A stretch of 34,449 nt of DNA, taken from positions 1 to 34,449 of the forward strand of contig CANRPL010000004.1 of assembly GCA_947632495.1 (NCBI GenBank), written 5' to 3'. Positions 8,734 to 15,369 of the stretch are shown here, piece by piece. The stretch is from an uncultured Bacilli bacterium (GTDB lineage Bacteria; Bacillota_I; Bacilli_A; RF39; UBA660). Position 1 is the first letter of the stretch, and each line of letters starts with the position of its first letter. The position numbers and the translations under genes are program-made. A model generated the notes under the pieces. It did no database searches, had not been told where the DNA came from, and saw only the letters and a list, made by a program, of their open reading frames with translations.

Positions 8734-9921
8734 ATGAAAAAAATAAATATAAATAAAATAATTGCTTTATATATTATAATAGCAGGTATTATTCTTTTTA
8801 TGAGTAGTGACTTAAGTAGATTTGCGACAGCATTGGAGTATGTTGGCTGTGGTAGTGCAGAAGGAATACCTAAACCGCTTCCTCAACTTACAACGATTGC
8901 TTATACGATACTAGTAACAGGAACGCCACTTGTTTTAATAGTAACATCAATTATAACTTTAGTTAGAGCGTTATCCGGTGGTCATGAAGATGAAATTGGT
9001 AAAGCTCGTGTACGATTATTTATAAAGTTTACGATTGCTATTGTAATCTTTTTGACAGCATCAATCGCCAAGTTTGCTATTTCTCGTGTTACATCTAATA
9101 GTAATGACTCTAAGTCACTTACGGAATGTATATCTTGTTTTCTATATTACAATGGAACAGATGATGGTGATAATTGTCATGTATCTTCTTCTGGCAATAA
9201 TGTTACTGATGAGACACATTCTAATGCTTATAGTAATATAGGAGAACCTACGACAAGTAATCGTCATGATCGACCTAATGCGAAAGATCGACTTACATTT
9301 TATAATTCACTTAGTGTTCTACATTCTGGACAGCTTCCTAATGATAATACGCTTTCTTTATTTGAGTCAGCTGGTAAAGCTAAATTCTATGCTGCCGAAT
9401 GTGATTTGCGTATGAGTGGTTCAACTTTATATTGTGCTCATAACCGTGGCCCATCGACAGCTACGAAATTTGAGGATTATTTAAATATATGTAGACAATA
9501 CAATATGATGGCTATCCTCGATATTAAATATGCATCAATTGGATGGAATTACAATTATACATCAATGTTAAATACATTAGGCGATTACATTAATAATAAT
9601 AGATTACAAGATAGAGTTATTGTCCAGACAGTTAATCTATCAACAATGAATCAGATTAATAGTCGTGTATCGGGTGTTAAATATTGGTTCTTAATTACTA
9701 ATAATTCAGGTTATAGTACATTCACTAGTAATATGGCTTCATATAAGAGTGCCGGTGTTGTTGGTGTCAATATGCAGTTTACAATGGTATCTGAAGACAA
9801 GGTTAAAAACGTTCGAAATAATGGCTTTACGGCATGTATTTATTCTGTTGATGGTGATGCTGCTCGAGCTAAATATTCAGGATATGGTGCCGAATATATT
9901 ATGACTAATGCATTATCTTAA
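8734..9921 (+). CDS. Pilin-like membrane anchor fused to a GDPD-type phosphodiesterase domain
   Basis: The protein has 395 residues from ATG 8734 (GAGGT eight bases upstream; TTG 8719 overlaps divIC and is less likely). The N-terminal part is a hydrophobic segment ending near residue 30, then YVGCGSAEGIPKPLPQL, two further transmembrane helices (about 52-80 and 100-120) and a linker with three more Cys (CISCFLYY...DNC). This two-helix module looks like VirB2/TrbC pilins. After about residue 185 comes a glycerophosphodiester phosphodiesterase-like TIM barrel with plausible catalytic residues H197, E222, D224 and H236 and a DNT motif. Such enzymes cleave glycerophosphodiesters, including teichoic acid and phospholipid head groups. 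The first 175 residues are a close paralogue of the protein starting at 10959, which carries a peptidase domain instead. Confidence 0.72.
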   Translation: MKKININKIIALYIIIAGIILFMSSDLSRFATALEYVGCGSAEGIPKPLPQLTTIAYTILVTGTPLVLIVTSIITLVRALSGGHEDEIGKARVRLFIKFTIAIVIFLTASIAKFAISRVTSNSNDSKSLTECISCFLYYNGTDDGDNCHVSSSGNNVTDETHSNAYSNIGEPTTSNRHDRPNAKDRLTFYNSLSVLHSGQLPNDNTLSLFESAGKAKFYAAECDLRMSGSTLYCAHNRGPSTATKFEDYLNICRQYNMMAILDIKYASIGWNYNYTSMLNTLGDYINNNRLQDRVIVQTVNLSTMNQINSRVSGVKYWFLITNNSGYSTFTSNMASYKSAGVVGVNMQFTMVSEDKVKNVRNNGFTACIYSVDGDAARAKYSGYGAEYIMTNALS

Positions 9922-9928
9922 GACAATA

Positions 9929-9987
9929 AAAAAGTAGACCTAACATATTATCTTTGGTAGGAGATAAAGTGTTAAAGTCTACTTTTT
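9929..9987. terminator. Long bidirectional terminator between convergent genes
   Basis: Nested stems: AAAAAGTAGAC (9929-9939) with GTCTACTTTTT (9977-9987), TAACA with TGTTA, and TTATCT with AGATAA, closing on an 8-base loop. A and T runs at the two ends serve both strands. It ends the GDPD-fusion gene and the opposing lemA. Confidence 0.82.
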
Positions 9988-9990
9988 GTT

Positions 9991-10530
9991 TTATTTTAAA
10001 CTATTAATTAGTTCACTATGATCTTCGATTGTAAATAAGTCTTTGTTCTTATATTTTTTAAGTTTAGCTATAATCATAGCCGGAAATGCTGAAATGATAT
10101 CATTATATTTTTTAGCGACATCATTATAATATTCCTTTAAAGCTAATATTTCAGATTCTGATGCGATAAGATCTATTTCAATTTTAGCATATTCATCGTT
10201 TTCTTTTAAAACAGCGTTATTTTCACCATAACTATGGAATTCATCAATGATAGTATAAATATTTTTATCAAGTTCAAAATTATCTAATTTTTGGGATTTG
10301 ATATCATCTAACGTCTTTAGAATTTCACCTTCTTGTTTTGTTATATTACGAATTATATCGACTGATTTATTTAGAAGATCAAAACGTTTTTGTAATGTTG
10401 CTTCAATGTTGGCTTCCGCTTCATTAATTCTAATAGCATTTTCCTTTATACTATCTTTTGTAACTGTCGCAAAGACTGTAATTCCACAGACAATAATGAA
10501 AATAACAAATATAATATAAAAAATAGTCAT
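9991..10530 (-). CDS. LemA family membrane protein
   Basis: LemA proteins have a short outside N-terminus, one transmembrane helix and a coiled helical cytoplasmic domain; their role is not settled. The 179 residues show the helix at about 3-23, then the family signature of Asn-rich helices (INEAEANIEATLQKRFDLL, matching the N-x-R-V/I...E-A-x-A-N-I-x-x-x-L-x-x-R-x-D-L pattern) and the FPAMIIAKLKKYK block at about 148-160. Length is normal. It is read against the flow of the region, from its own strong promoter just past gerQ, and stops at a bidirectional terminator. Confidence 0.85.
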   Translation of the reverse strand: MTIFYIIFVIFIIVCGITVFATVTKDSIKENAIRINEAEANIEATLQKRFDLLNKSVDIIRNITKQEGEILKTLDDIKSQKLDNFELDKNIYTIIDEFHSYGENNAVLKENDEYAKIEIDLIASESEILALKEYYNDVAKKYNDIISAFPAMIIAKLKKYKNKDLFTIEDHSELINSLK

Positions 10531-10547
10531 CCTACCACCTATTATTA

Positions 10548-10576
10548 ATTATAACAAAGAACTTTATTTTTTACAA
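10548..10576 (-). promoter_or_regulatory. Promoter of lemA (minus strand)
   Basis: On the minus strand: TTGTAA (10576-10571), a 17-base spacer ending in TGT, then TATAAT (10553-10548), a strong extended -10 promoter. It starts right after the gerQ stop and gives lemA a leader of about 10-15 bases with AGGTGG. Confidence 0.72.
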
Positions 10577-10578
10577 TC

Positions 10579-10890
10579 TTACTGAGCATTTGGATAGAAT
10601 GTATCACTAGTATTAATATTCTCGTCAAACTTTATATAATCGACATATATTAAAAGAAGTAAATACCAATTCCCTGTATTAGGATCACTTAAGATGATAT
10701 GATCTTTTCCTGACTGTTCAATTATACCTTTAAATACACGATCTTTCCAGTCGAGAGAATCAGCAAATGACATATATACTTCGACTTGTTTACCCCTATT
10801 TAAACGTAAGATATTTTCAATATATGATTGCTCATTAGTAGGAGCATTATATATAGGAATATTGGCGTAATTATTGTTTATAAAAATCAT
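10579..10890 (-). CDS. gerQ: Spore coat protein GerQ
   Basis: GerQ is a coat protein needed for germination in Bacillus, where it is cross-linked by transglutaminase Tgl and retains the cortex-lytic enzyme CwlJ. This 103-residue protein has the whole conserved core: YIENILRLNRGK, a VYMSFADSLDWKDRVFKG segment, IIEQSGKDHIILSDPNTG and the LLLIYVDYIKFDE strand. The N-terminal extension is short compared with the long Gln/Gly-rich start of Bacillus GerQ. The start codon has AGGTAG about six bases upstream. Together with yabP it argues for endospore formation. No Tgl or CwlJ is present in the window. Confidence 0.88.
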   Translation of the reverse strand: MIFINNNYANIPIYNAPTNEQSYIENILRLNRGKQVEVYMSFADSLDWKDRVFKGIIEQSGKDHIILSDPNTGNWYLLLLIYVDYIKFDENINTSDTFYPNAQ

Positions 10891-10928
10891 CCTTTCTACC
10901 TAAATATATTAAAAAAAGAAAACTTTTA

Positions 10929-10937
10929 TGATATAAT
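10929..10937 (+). promoter_or_regulatory. Extended -10 promoter of the M23-fusion gene
   Basis: TGATATAAT, identical to the boxes before rmuC, ruvA and pssA. No convincing -35 is seen. The leader is about 15 bases and includes GAAGGTG before ATG 10959. Confidence 0.65.
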
Positions 10938-10958
10938 TGTTATAATTGAAGGTGTAAT

Positions 10959-11981
10959 ATGAAAAAAGGATATAAGTTTTTTATCTTTCTCTATATTTTT
11001 ATGATAGGCTTTGTTTTACTAAACAGTGATAATTTAGCACAATATGCATCCGCACTTGAGTATGTTGCCTGTGGTAGCGCGAATGGTATTCCTAAACCTA
11101 TCCCTCAATTTATTACCATTGCTAACACTCTACTTACAGTGGGAGCACCATTAGTTTTGATTATTTTCGCTATTGTAACTTTAATTAAAGCGACAACTAG
11201 TGGTAATTCTGATAATGTCACTAAAGCTAAAGATAAGTTATTTAAAAAGTTCCTGATTGCTGGCGTTATTTTTCTTACTGGATCAATTGTTCAATTTGTA
11301 ATATCACGCGTAACGACAAATAGTAACGACTCTAAATCATTAACTGACTGTCTATCATGTTTCTTATACTATAATGGAACAGATGAAGGTGATAACTGTC
11401 AAAAATCTGATTCTGGTAACAATGTCACTGATGCAACTAATTCTAATGCCTATAGCAATTTAGCCGAACCTACAACATCAAATCGTAAGGGAAAGATCAC
11501 AGGTAGTTATGTACCTAGTAGAGGTAAGTTTAAGTGGCCGCTACCATCTCCTTACGGGGAAAATGCTGTTCATAATTCTAAATGGGGTTGTCGTATGCAC
11601 CCAATTCAGCATGTTTGTAAACCACATACTGGGGTTGATATTGGTGTCGATGCTGGTGTACCAATCTATGCTGCTGCTGATGGAACCGTTAATATTGCTG
11701 GATGGAGTGGTGGCTATGGTAATCTTGTTACGATAGATCATGGTGATGGTTATACCACTTACTATGCTCACCAATCTAAAGTTGCTGTTAAAAGCGGTGA
11801 TCGTGTTCGTGCTGGTCAATTAATTGGTTACGTAGGATCAACTGGTAACTCAACAGGCCCACACTTACATTTCGAAGTTAGACTTAATGGTAAATCAACA
11901 AACCCAATGGATTATTTCATTGTTAGTGCAGAAAAAGCAGCACCTACAATGGATAAAGGTTGTGAAGGATGCGGATTATAA
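10959..11981 (+). CDS. Pilin-like membrane anchor fused to an M23 (LytM) peptidase domain
   Basis: The 340-residue protein begins with the same module as the one at 8734: hydrophobic start, YVACGSANGIPKPIPQF, two transmembrane helices (about 50-78 and 95-118), then a linker with CLSCFLYYNGTDEGDNC and a Ser/Asn/Thr-rich stretch to about 175. The rest is an M23 metallopeptidase domain with all zinc ligands: H223 and D227 of the HTGVD motif and H302/H304 of HLHFE. GYGNLVTIDHGDGYTTYYAH and the GQLIGYVGSTGNSTGP block are also present. M23 enzymes cut peptide cross-links in peptidoglycan, and T4SS operons commonly carry a wall hydrolase. A tail ending in GCEGCGL has two further Cys. Sure of the peptidase; the pilin relation is inferred. 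Confidence 0.8.
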   Translation: MKKGYKFFIFLYIFMIGFVLLNSDNLAQYASALEYVACGSANGIPKPIPQFITIANTLLTVGAPLVLIIFAIVTLIKATTSGNSDNVTKAKDKLFKKFLIAGVIFLTGSIVQFVISRVTTNSNDSKSLTDCLSCFLYYNGTDEGDNCQKSDSGNNVTDATNSNAYSNLAEPTTSNRKGKITGSYVPSRGKFKWPLPSPYGENAVHNSKWGCRMHPIQHVCKPHTGVDIGVDAGVPIYAAADGTVNIAGWSGGYGNLVTIDHGDGYTTYYAHQSKVAVKSGDRVRAGQLIGYVGSTGNSTGPHLHFEVRLNGKSTNPMDYFIVSAEKAAPTMDKGCEGCGL

Positions 11982-11994
11982 GTCAACAAGCAAA

Positions 11995-12023
11995 TTGACA
12001 AAATATCACCAATGTGATACTAT
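11995..12023 (+). promoter_or_regulatory. Strong promoter before the U32 gene pair
   Basis: TTGACA (11995-12000), a 17-base spacer ending in TGA, then TACTAT (12018-12023). This has both a perfect -35 and an extended -10. The predicted start (about 12030) falls inside the stem of the terminator that ends upstream transcription. Confidence 0.75.
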
Positions 12024-12026
12024 TAG

Positions 12027-12053
12027 GTCGTCTTAAAAAAGACGACTTTTTTT
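12027..12053 (+). terminator. Terminator of the M23-fusion gene, overlapping a start site
   Basis: GTCGTCTT (12027-12034) pairs with AAGACGAC (12039-12046) over an AAAA loop, then seven T's. It is the most GC-rich terminator in the region. Transcripts from the adjacent promoter would lack the first bases of the stem and so should escape it. Confidence 0.85.
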
Positions 12054-12069
12054 ATGTCAAGGAGGATAT

Positions 12070-12921
12070 ATGAATTTAGTTATTATTCCTAATGATAAAG
12101 AAAATATCAAAAATCTTGATGATTGCTATATCCTACTTGGTATAAAGGGGTATAGTGTTAATTTAATAAGTGTTGATATAAATGAATTAAAAGAGATTCC
12201 TTTTCCTAAAGATAAAATGTTTATTGCTTTAAATAAAAATTTTACTAATAGTGAATTAGAATCTTTAGAAAAGTTAATAATAATGCTAGATGAGATGGGT
12301 GTAGCAGGCCTTTTTTATTATGATGTTGCTGTTGTTAATATTGTTAATAGATTAAAATTAAAAATAAAGTTAATATGGTCAGCTGAACATTTAACGACTA
12401 ATTATTTTACGGTTAACTATTGGCATAAGCATAATGTTTGGGGTGCTTTTTTATCCAATGAAATAACAATGGAGGAAATCGAAGAAATCGCCGATAATAC
12501 ATCAAGTGCTTTATTTGTTCAATTATTTGGTTATATCCCAATGTATGTTTCTCGTCGTCATGCCATCAAAAATTATTTAAAATATTTTAACTTAAGTCCT
12601 AAAGGTAATGAATATAATCTTTATAAAGAAGGTAAAACATACCAGATTGTTGATAATGAAGAAGGTACAATGATCTATTCACCTTTTATCCTTAATGGCT
12701 TAAAAGAGAGTATCCAACTAAAAGATAAAATACCTTTTATTGTGATTAATGGCTATCGACTTGACAATGATCAGTTAAGTGAAGTAATAACATACTTTAA
12801 AAGAGTAAAAAGTAACAATATTGAAAAATTAAATACTACTTTACAGTCTCACTTTACTAATTTAGCATCGGGTTTTTTACATGAAGAAACGATATATAGG
12901 GTGAAAAAAAATGAAAAATAA
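12070..12921 (+). CDS. U32 family protein, YrrN/TrhP1-like
   Basis: In Bacillus the U32 proteins YrrN and YrrO act together in prephenate-dependent formation of 5-hydroxyuridine in tRNA, and this gene sits in the yrrN position. The 283 residues contain a degenerate U32 barrel: a GVAGLFYYDVAVVNI strand and LIWSAEHLTTNYFTVNYW, which matches the U32 motif of a conserved sheet followed by a T/N-rich loop. The LFVQLFGYIPMYVSRRHAI stretch corresponds to the usual HG/YxP-M segment. It lacks the Cys cluster found in its partner. A GGAGG site precedes ATG 12070 and the end overlaps the next gene by 11 bases, so the pair is coupled. Family is fairly sure; the tRNA role is from synteny. Confidence 0.75.
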   Translation: MNLVIIPNDKENIKNLDDCYILLGIKGYSVNLISVDINELKEIPFPKDKMFIALNKNFTNSELESLEKLIIMLDEMGVAGLFYYDVAVVNIVNRLKLKIKLIWSAEHLTTNYFTVNYWHKHNVWGAFLSNEITMEEIEEIADNTSSALFVQLFGYIPMYVSRRHAIKNYLKYFNLSPKGNEYNLYKEGKTYQIVDNEEGTMIYSPFILNGLKESIQLKDKIPFIVINGYRLDNDQLSEVITYFKRVKSNNIEKLNTTLQSHFTNLASGFLHEETIYRVKKNEK

Positions 12922-14119
12922 GCCAGAGTTATTAGCTCCAGCAGGAGATCTTGAACGTCTTAAAATAGCGTTACTATATGGTGCCGATGCGGTCTATTGT
13001 GGGGGACCAGGCTTTGGCCTACGTGCTAACGCTGTCAATTTTTCTTTTGAAGAGTTAAAAGAGGGTATTGATTTTGCTCATCAGTTAAATAAAAAAGTTT
13101 ATGTTACAATCAATATTGTTTTACACAATAAAGAAGCTAAAGAGTTACTTCCATATCTAAAAAAGATTGAGAGCCTTCATCCTGACGCTATTATTGTTAG
13201 TGATCCATATGTTATTGAGTTAGCTTTAAAAGAGACTAATCTAGAAGTTCATTTATCAACACAACAATCAACTCTAAATTATGAAAGCTGCGATTTCTTT
13301 TATCATGAAGGTGTAAAGCGCATTGTTTTAGCCCGTGAATGTTCTAAAGAAGATATTGCTGAAATAATTAGGCGTGTTCCTATTGAAATTGAGACATTCA
13401 TACATGGTGCGATGTGTGCTGCTTATAGTGGACGTTGTGTCTTATCTAATTTTTTGACTAATCGGGATGCTAATCGTGGCGGTTGTAGTCAAATATGCCG
13501 TTGGGATTTTAAATTATTAAGTGATGGTCAAGAAGTGGAAGCACCTAAAGATTTTACTTTATGCAGTAAAGATTTATCTTTACTAGAATATTTGCCTGAT
13601 ATGATAGATATGGGTATTACCTCTTTTAAATTAGAGGGAAGAATGCGTTCAATATACTATGTAGCGACGGTTGTTTCGGTTTACCGTAAAGTAATTGATG
13701 AATATTGTAACAATCCTGATAGTTATGAATATAATAAAGAATATGAAAGAGTATTAAGAAGGGTTGCCAATCGCGATTCCGTAGCGCAGTTTTTTAATGG
13801 GGTTAATGATGAAAGAGGAAGTTATTATAACGGAAGAGAGGAATTATCCAATCAAGATTTCTTGGGTTTAATATTAGATTATGATGCCCAAACTCATGTA
13901 GCAACTGTCGAACAACGTAACTATTTTAAAAAGGGTGATGTCGTTGAAATATTTGGCCCTAATCATCCTGTTTATACAATGACAATTGATAAAATATATG
14001 ATGAAAATAATGAGTTAATTGATGTGGTACGCCACCCACAACAGATTGTCAAACTTAATGTTTTAGCGGAAGTTAAACGTTATGATATGATCCGTTTTAA
14101 GATTGTTGACAAGCAATAA
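12911..14119 (+). CDS. U32 family protein, YrrO/TrhP2-like tRNA hydroxylation protein
   Basis: The 402-residue protein begins with the U32 hallmark PELLAPAGDLERLKIALLYGADAVYCGG. It continues with the U32 signature near residues 165-200 (ETFIHGAMCAAYSGRCVLSN, then RGGCSQICRW), holding four Cys that in U32 relatives bind an iron-sulfur cluster. A C-terminal beta-barrel (about 310-400) is also typical. Older annotation calls these collagenase-like peptidases, but work on YrrO and E. coli TrhP supports a role in tRNA wobble uridine 5-hydroxylation. It overlaps the YrrN-like gene and is followed by greA, as in Bacillus, where udk lies between. The greA promoter lies in its last codons. Confidence 0.88.
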   Translation: MKNKPELLAPAGDLERLKIALLYGADAVYCGGPGFGLRANAVNFSFEELKEGIDFAHQLNKKVYVTINIVLHNKEAKELLPYLKKIESLHPDAIIVSDPYVIELALKETNLEVHLSTQQSTLNYESCDFFYHEGVKRIVLARECSKEDIAEIIRRVPIEIETFIHGAMCAAYSGRCVLSNFLTNRDANRGGCSQICRWDFKLLSDGQEVEAPKDFTLCSKDLSLLEYLPDMIDMGITSFKLEGRMRSIYYVATVVSVYRKVIDEYCNNPDSYEYNKEYERVLRRVANRDSVAQFFNGVNDERGSYYNGREELSNQDFLGLILDYDAQTHVATVEQRNYFKKGDVVEIFGPNHPVYTMTIDKIYDENNELIDVVRHPQQIVKLNVLAEVKRYDMIRFKIVDKQ

Positions 14120-14134
14120 AAAAAGTGGTAACAT
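14106..14134 (+). promoter_or_regulatory. Promoter of greA inside the end of the U32 gene
   Basis: TTGACA (14106-14111), a 17-base spacer ending in TGG, then TAACAT (14129-14134). The -35 is perfect and the -10 is extended. It overlaps the last codons and stop of the upstream gene. Confidence 0.7.
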
Positions 14135-14168
14135 TTTATACAAATTTAGAAAGTTTAGGTGAATTACG

Positions 14169-14639
14169 ATGAAAAGCGAAAAAACAATATATCTAACTGA
14201 AGAAGGTTTAGAAGAAATCAAAAAGGAGCTTAATGTTCTAAAATTAGAAAAGAGACCAGAAATAATTACAGCCTTAAAAGAAGCCCGTGCTCAAGGTGAC
14301 TTATCTGAAAATGCTGAATATGATGCTGCTCGTAATGAACAAGCTATTGTAGAAGCTCGTATTCAAGAACTAGAAGCAATGGTTGAAAAGGCTACAATTA
14401 TTAAAGATATAAATACTGATGTTGTTTCTTTAGGTACTAAAGTAACAATTGAATATGTAGATGATCATGAGACAGAAGAGTATTCCATTGTTGGAAGTAA
14501 GGAAGCTGATCCATTTTCGAATAAGATATCTAATGAATCACCAATTGCTAAAGCAATTATGGGTTCTAAAGTAGGAGCTATAGTAAGTGTTGAAAGCCCT
14601 AATGGTACTTATGACGTCAAAATAGTTCAAATTGCATAG
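14169..14639 (+). CDS. greA: Transcription elongation factor GreA
   Basis: GreA enters the secondary channel of RNA polymerase and triggers cleavage of backtracked transcripts. The 156-residue length is normal. The N-terminal coiled coil contains YLTEEGLEEIKKELNVLK and the tip region EARAQGDLSENAEYDAARNEQ with the acidic D/E residues that act in the active site. The C-terminal FKBP-like domain has GTKVTIEYVDD and the SNESPIAKAIMGSKVGA block. It has its own promoter inside the previous gene and its own terminator. The stop codon is part of the terminator stem. Confidence 0.96.
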   Translation: MKSEKTIYLTEEGLEEIKKELNVLKLEKRPEIITALKEARAQGDLSENAEYDAARNEQAIVEARIQELEAMVEKATIIKDINTDVVSLGTKVTIEYVDDHETEEYSIVGSKEADPFSNKISNESPIAKAIMGSKVGAIVSVESPNGTYDVKIVQIA

Positions 14640-14661
14640 TGAGGATTACCTCACTTTTTTT
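14638..14661 (+). terminator. Terminator of greA
   Basis: AGTGAGG (14638-14644) pairs with CCTCACT (14649-14655) across an ATTA loop, then T's. The last two bases of the TAG stop open the stem. Confidence 0.85.
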
Positions 14662-14665
14662 GTAT

Positions 14666-14687
14666 AAAAAAAGATCTTAAGATCTTT
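14666..14687 (-). terminator. Terminator of clpP (minus strand)
   Basis: On the minus strand AAAGATC, TTAA loop, GATCTTT, then a run of T's (A run at 14666-14672 on the + strand). The clpP TAA stop overlaps the stem base. Confidence 0.75.
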
Positions 14688-15258
14688 AACTAGTCAATAT
14701 TTTATCAATTAAACCATAATCGAGAGCTTCTTGCGCTGTCATAAAAAAATCTCTTTCCGTATCAACTTCAATAATTTTTTTATCTTTGCCCGTATTTAGC
14801 GCTAGAATGTCATTTAATTTTTGTCTTGTTTTTAATATATGTTCAGCGGCTATTTTTATTTCGGTAGCTTGTCCTTGAGCTCCACCTAATGGCTGATGAA
14901 TCATTATTTCACTATTAGGTAAACTATATCTTTTACCTTTAGTACCACTCGATAAAAGAAAGGCACCCATGCTAGCTGCCATACCAATACAAATAGTACA
15001 CACTTCACTTTTAATGAACTTGATTGTATCATATATGGCCATACCAGCAGTTACACTTCCACCCGGAGAATTTATATAAAGACTAATATCTTGATGATTG
15101 ATAGAATCTAAATATAAGAGTTCACTAATAATGATATTGGCATTACTATCGGTTATTTCATCACCTAAAAAAATGATTCGATCTTGCAGAAGACGGGAAT
15201 ATAAATCATAGACACGCTCACTATTATGTTTCTTTTCAATTACACTAGGAATAATCAA
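14686..15258 (-). CDS. clpP: ATP-dependent Clp protease proteolytic subunit
   Basis: ClpP forms the 14-mer serine protease chamber that works with ClpX or ClpC-type unfoldases. The 190 residues are full length. The catalytic triad is visible: S96 in GMAASMGAF, H121 in MIHQPLGG and D170 in DTERDFF. The start is TTG at 15258, with GGAG eight bases upstream; the only nearby ATG runs into a stop. It is the only gene on the minus strand between 10900 and 33800 and sits between greA and the nucleoside kinase, facing away from the latter. A TATAAT-like box on the minus strand (15280-15275) is a candidate promoter. I saw no CtsR or CIRCE site there. Confidence 0.96.
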   Translation of the reverse strand: MIIPSVIEKKHNSERVYDLYSRLLQDRIIFLGDEITDSNANIIISELLYLDSINHQDISLYINSPGGSVTAGMAIYDTIKFIKSEVCTICIGMAASMGAFLLSSGTKGKRYSLPNSEIMIHQPLGGAQGQATEIKIAAEHILKTRQKLNDILALNTGKDKKIIEVDTERDFFMTAQEALDYGLIDKILTS

Positions 15259-15315
15259 AGTATCATCTCCTATAATTATAATAGGCAGACAATTCTTAAA
15301 TATGCAAAAAAGATA

Positions 15316-15344
15316 ATGACAAATATGTTGTTTTTTGGTAAAAT
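15316..15344 (+). promoter_or_regulatory. Promoter of the nucleoside kinase gene
   Basis: ATGACA (15316-15321), a 17-base spacer ending in TGG, then TAAAAT (15339-15344). It is divergent from clpP and supports a start at ATG 15370 rather than further upstream. Confidence 0.6.
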
Positions 15345-15369
15345 TAATATGAGAATAGAGGGATTAATC

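Noticed and set aside
15226..15369. In-frame N-terminal extension of the nucleoside kinase
   Set aside because: It crosses the clpP start and both promoters. ATG 15370 has a good ribosome site and matches the TGS-domain start.
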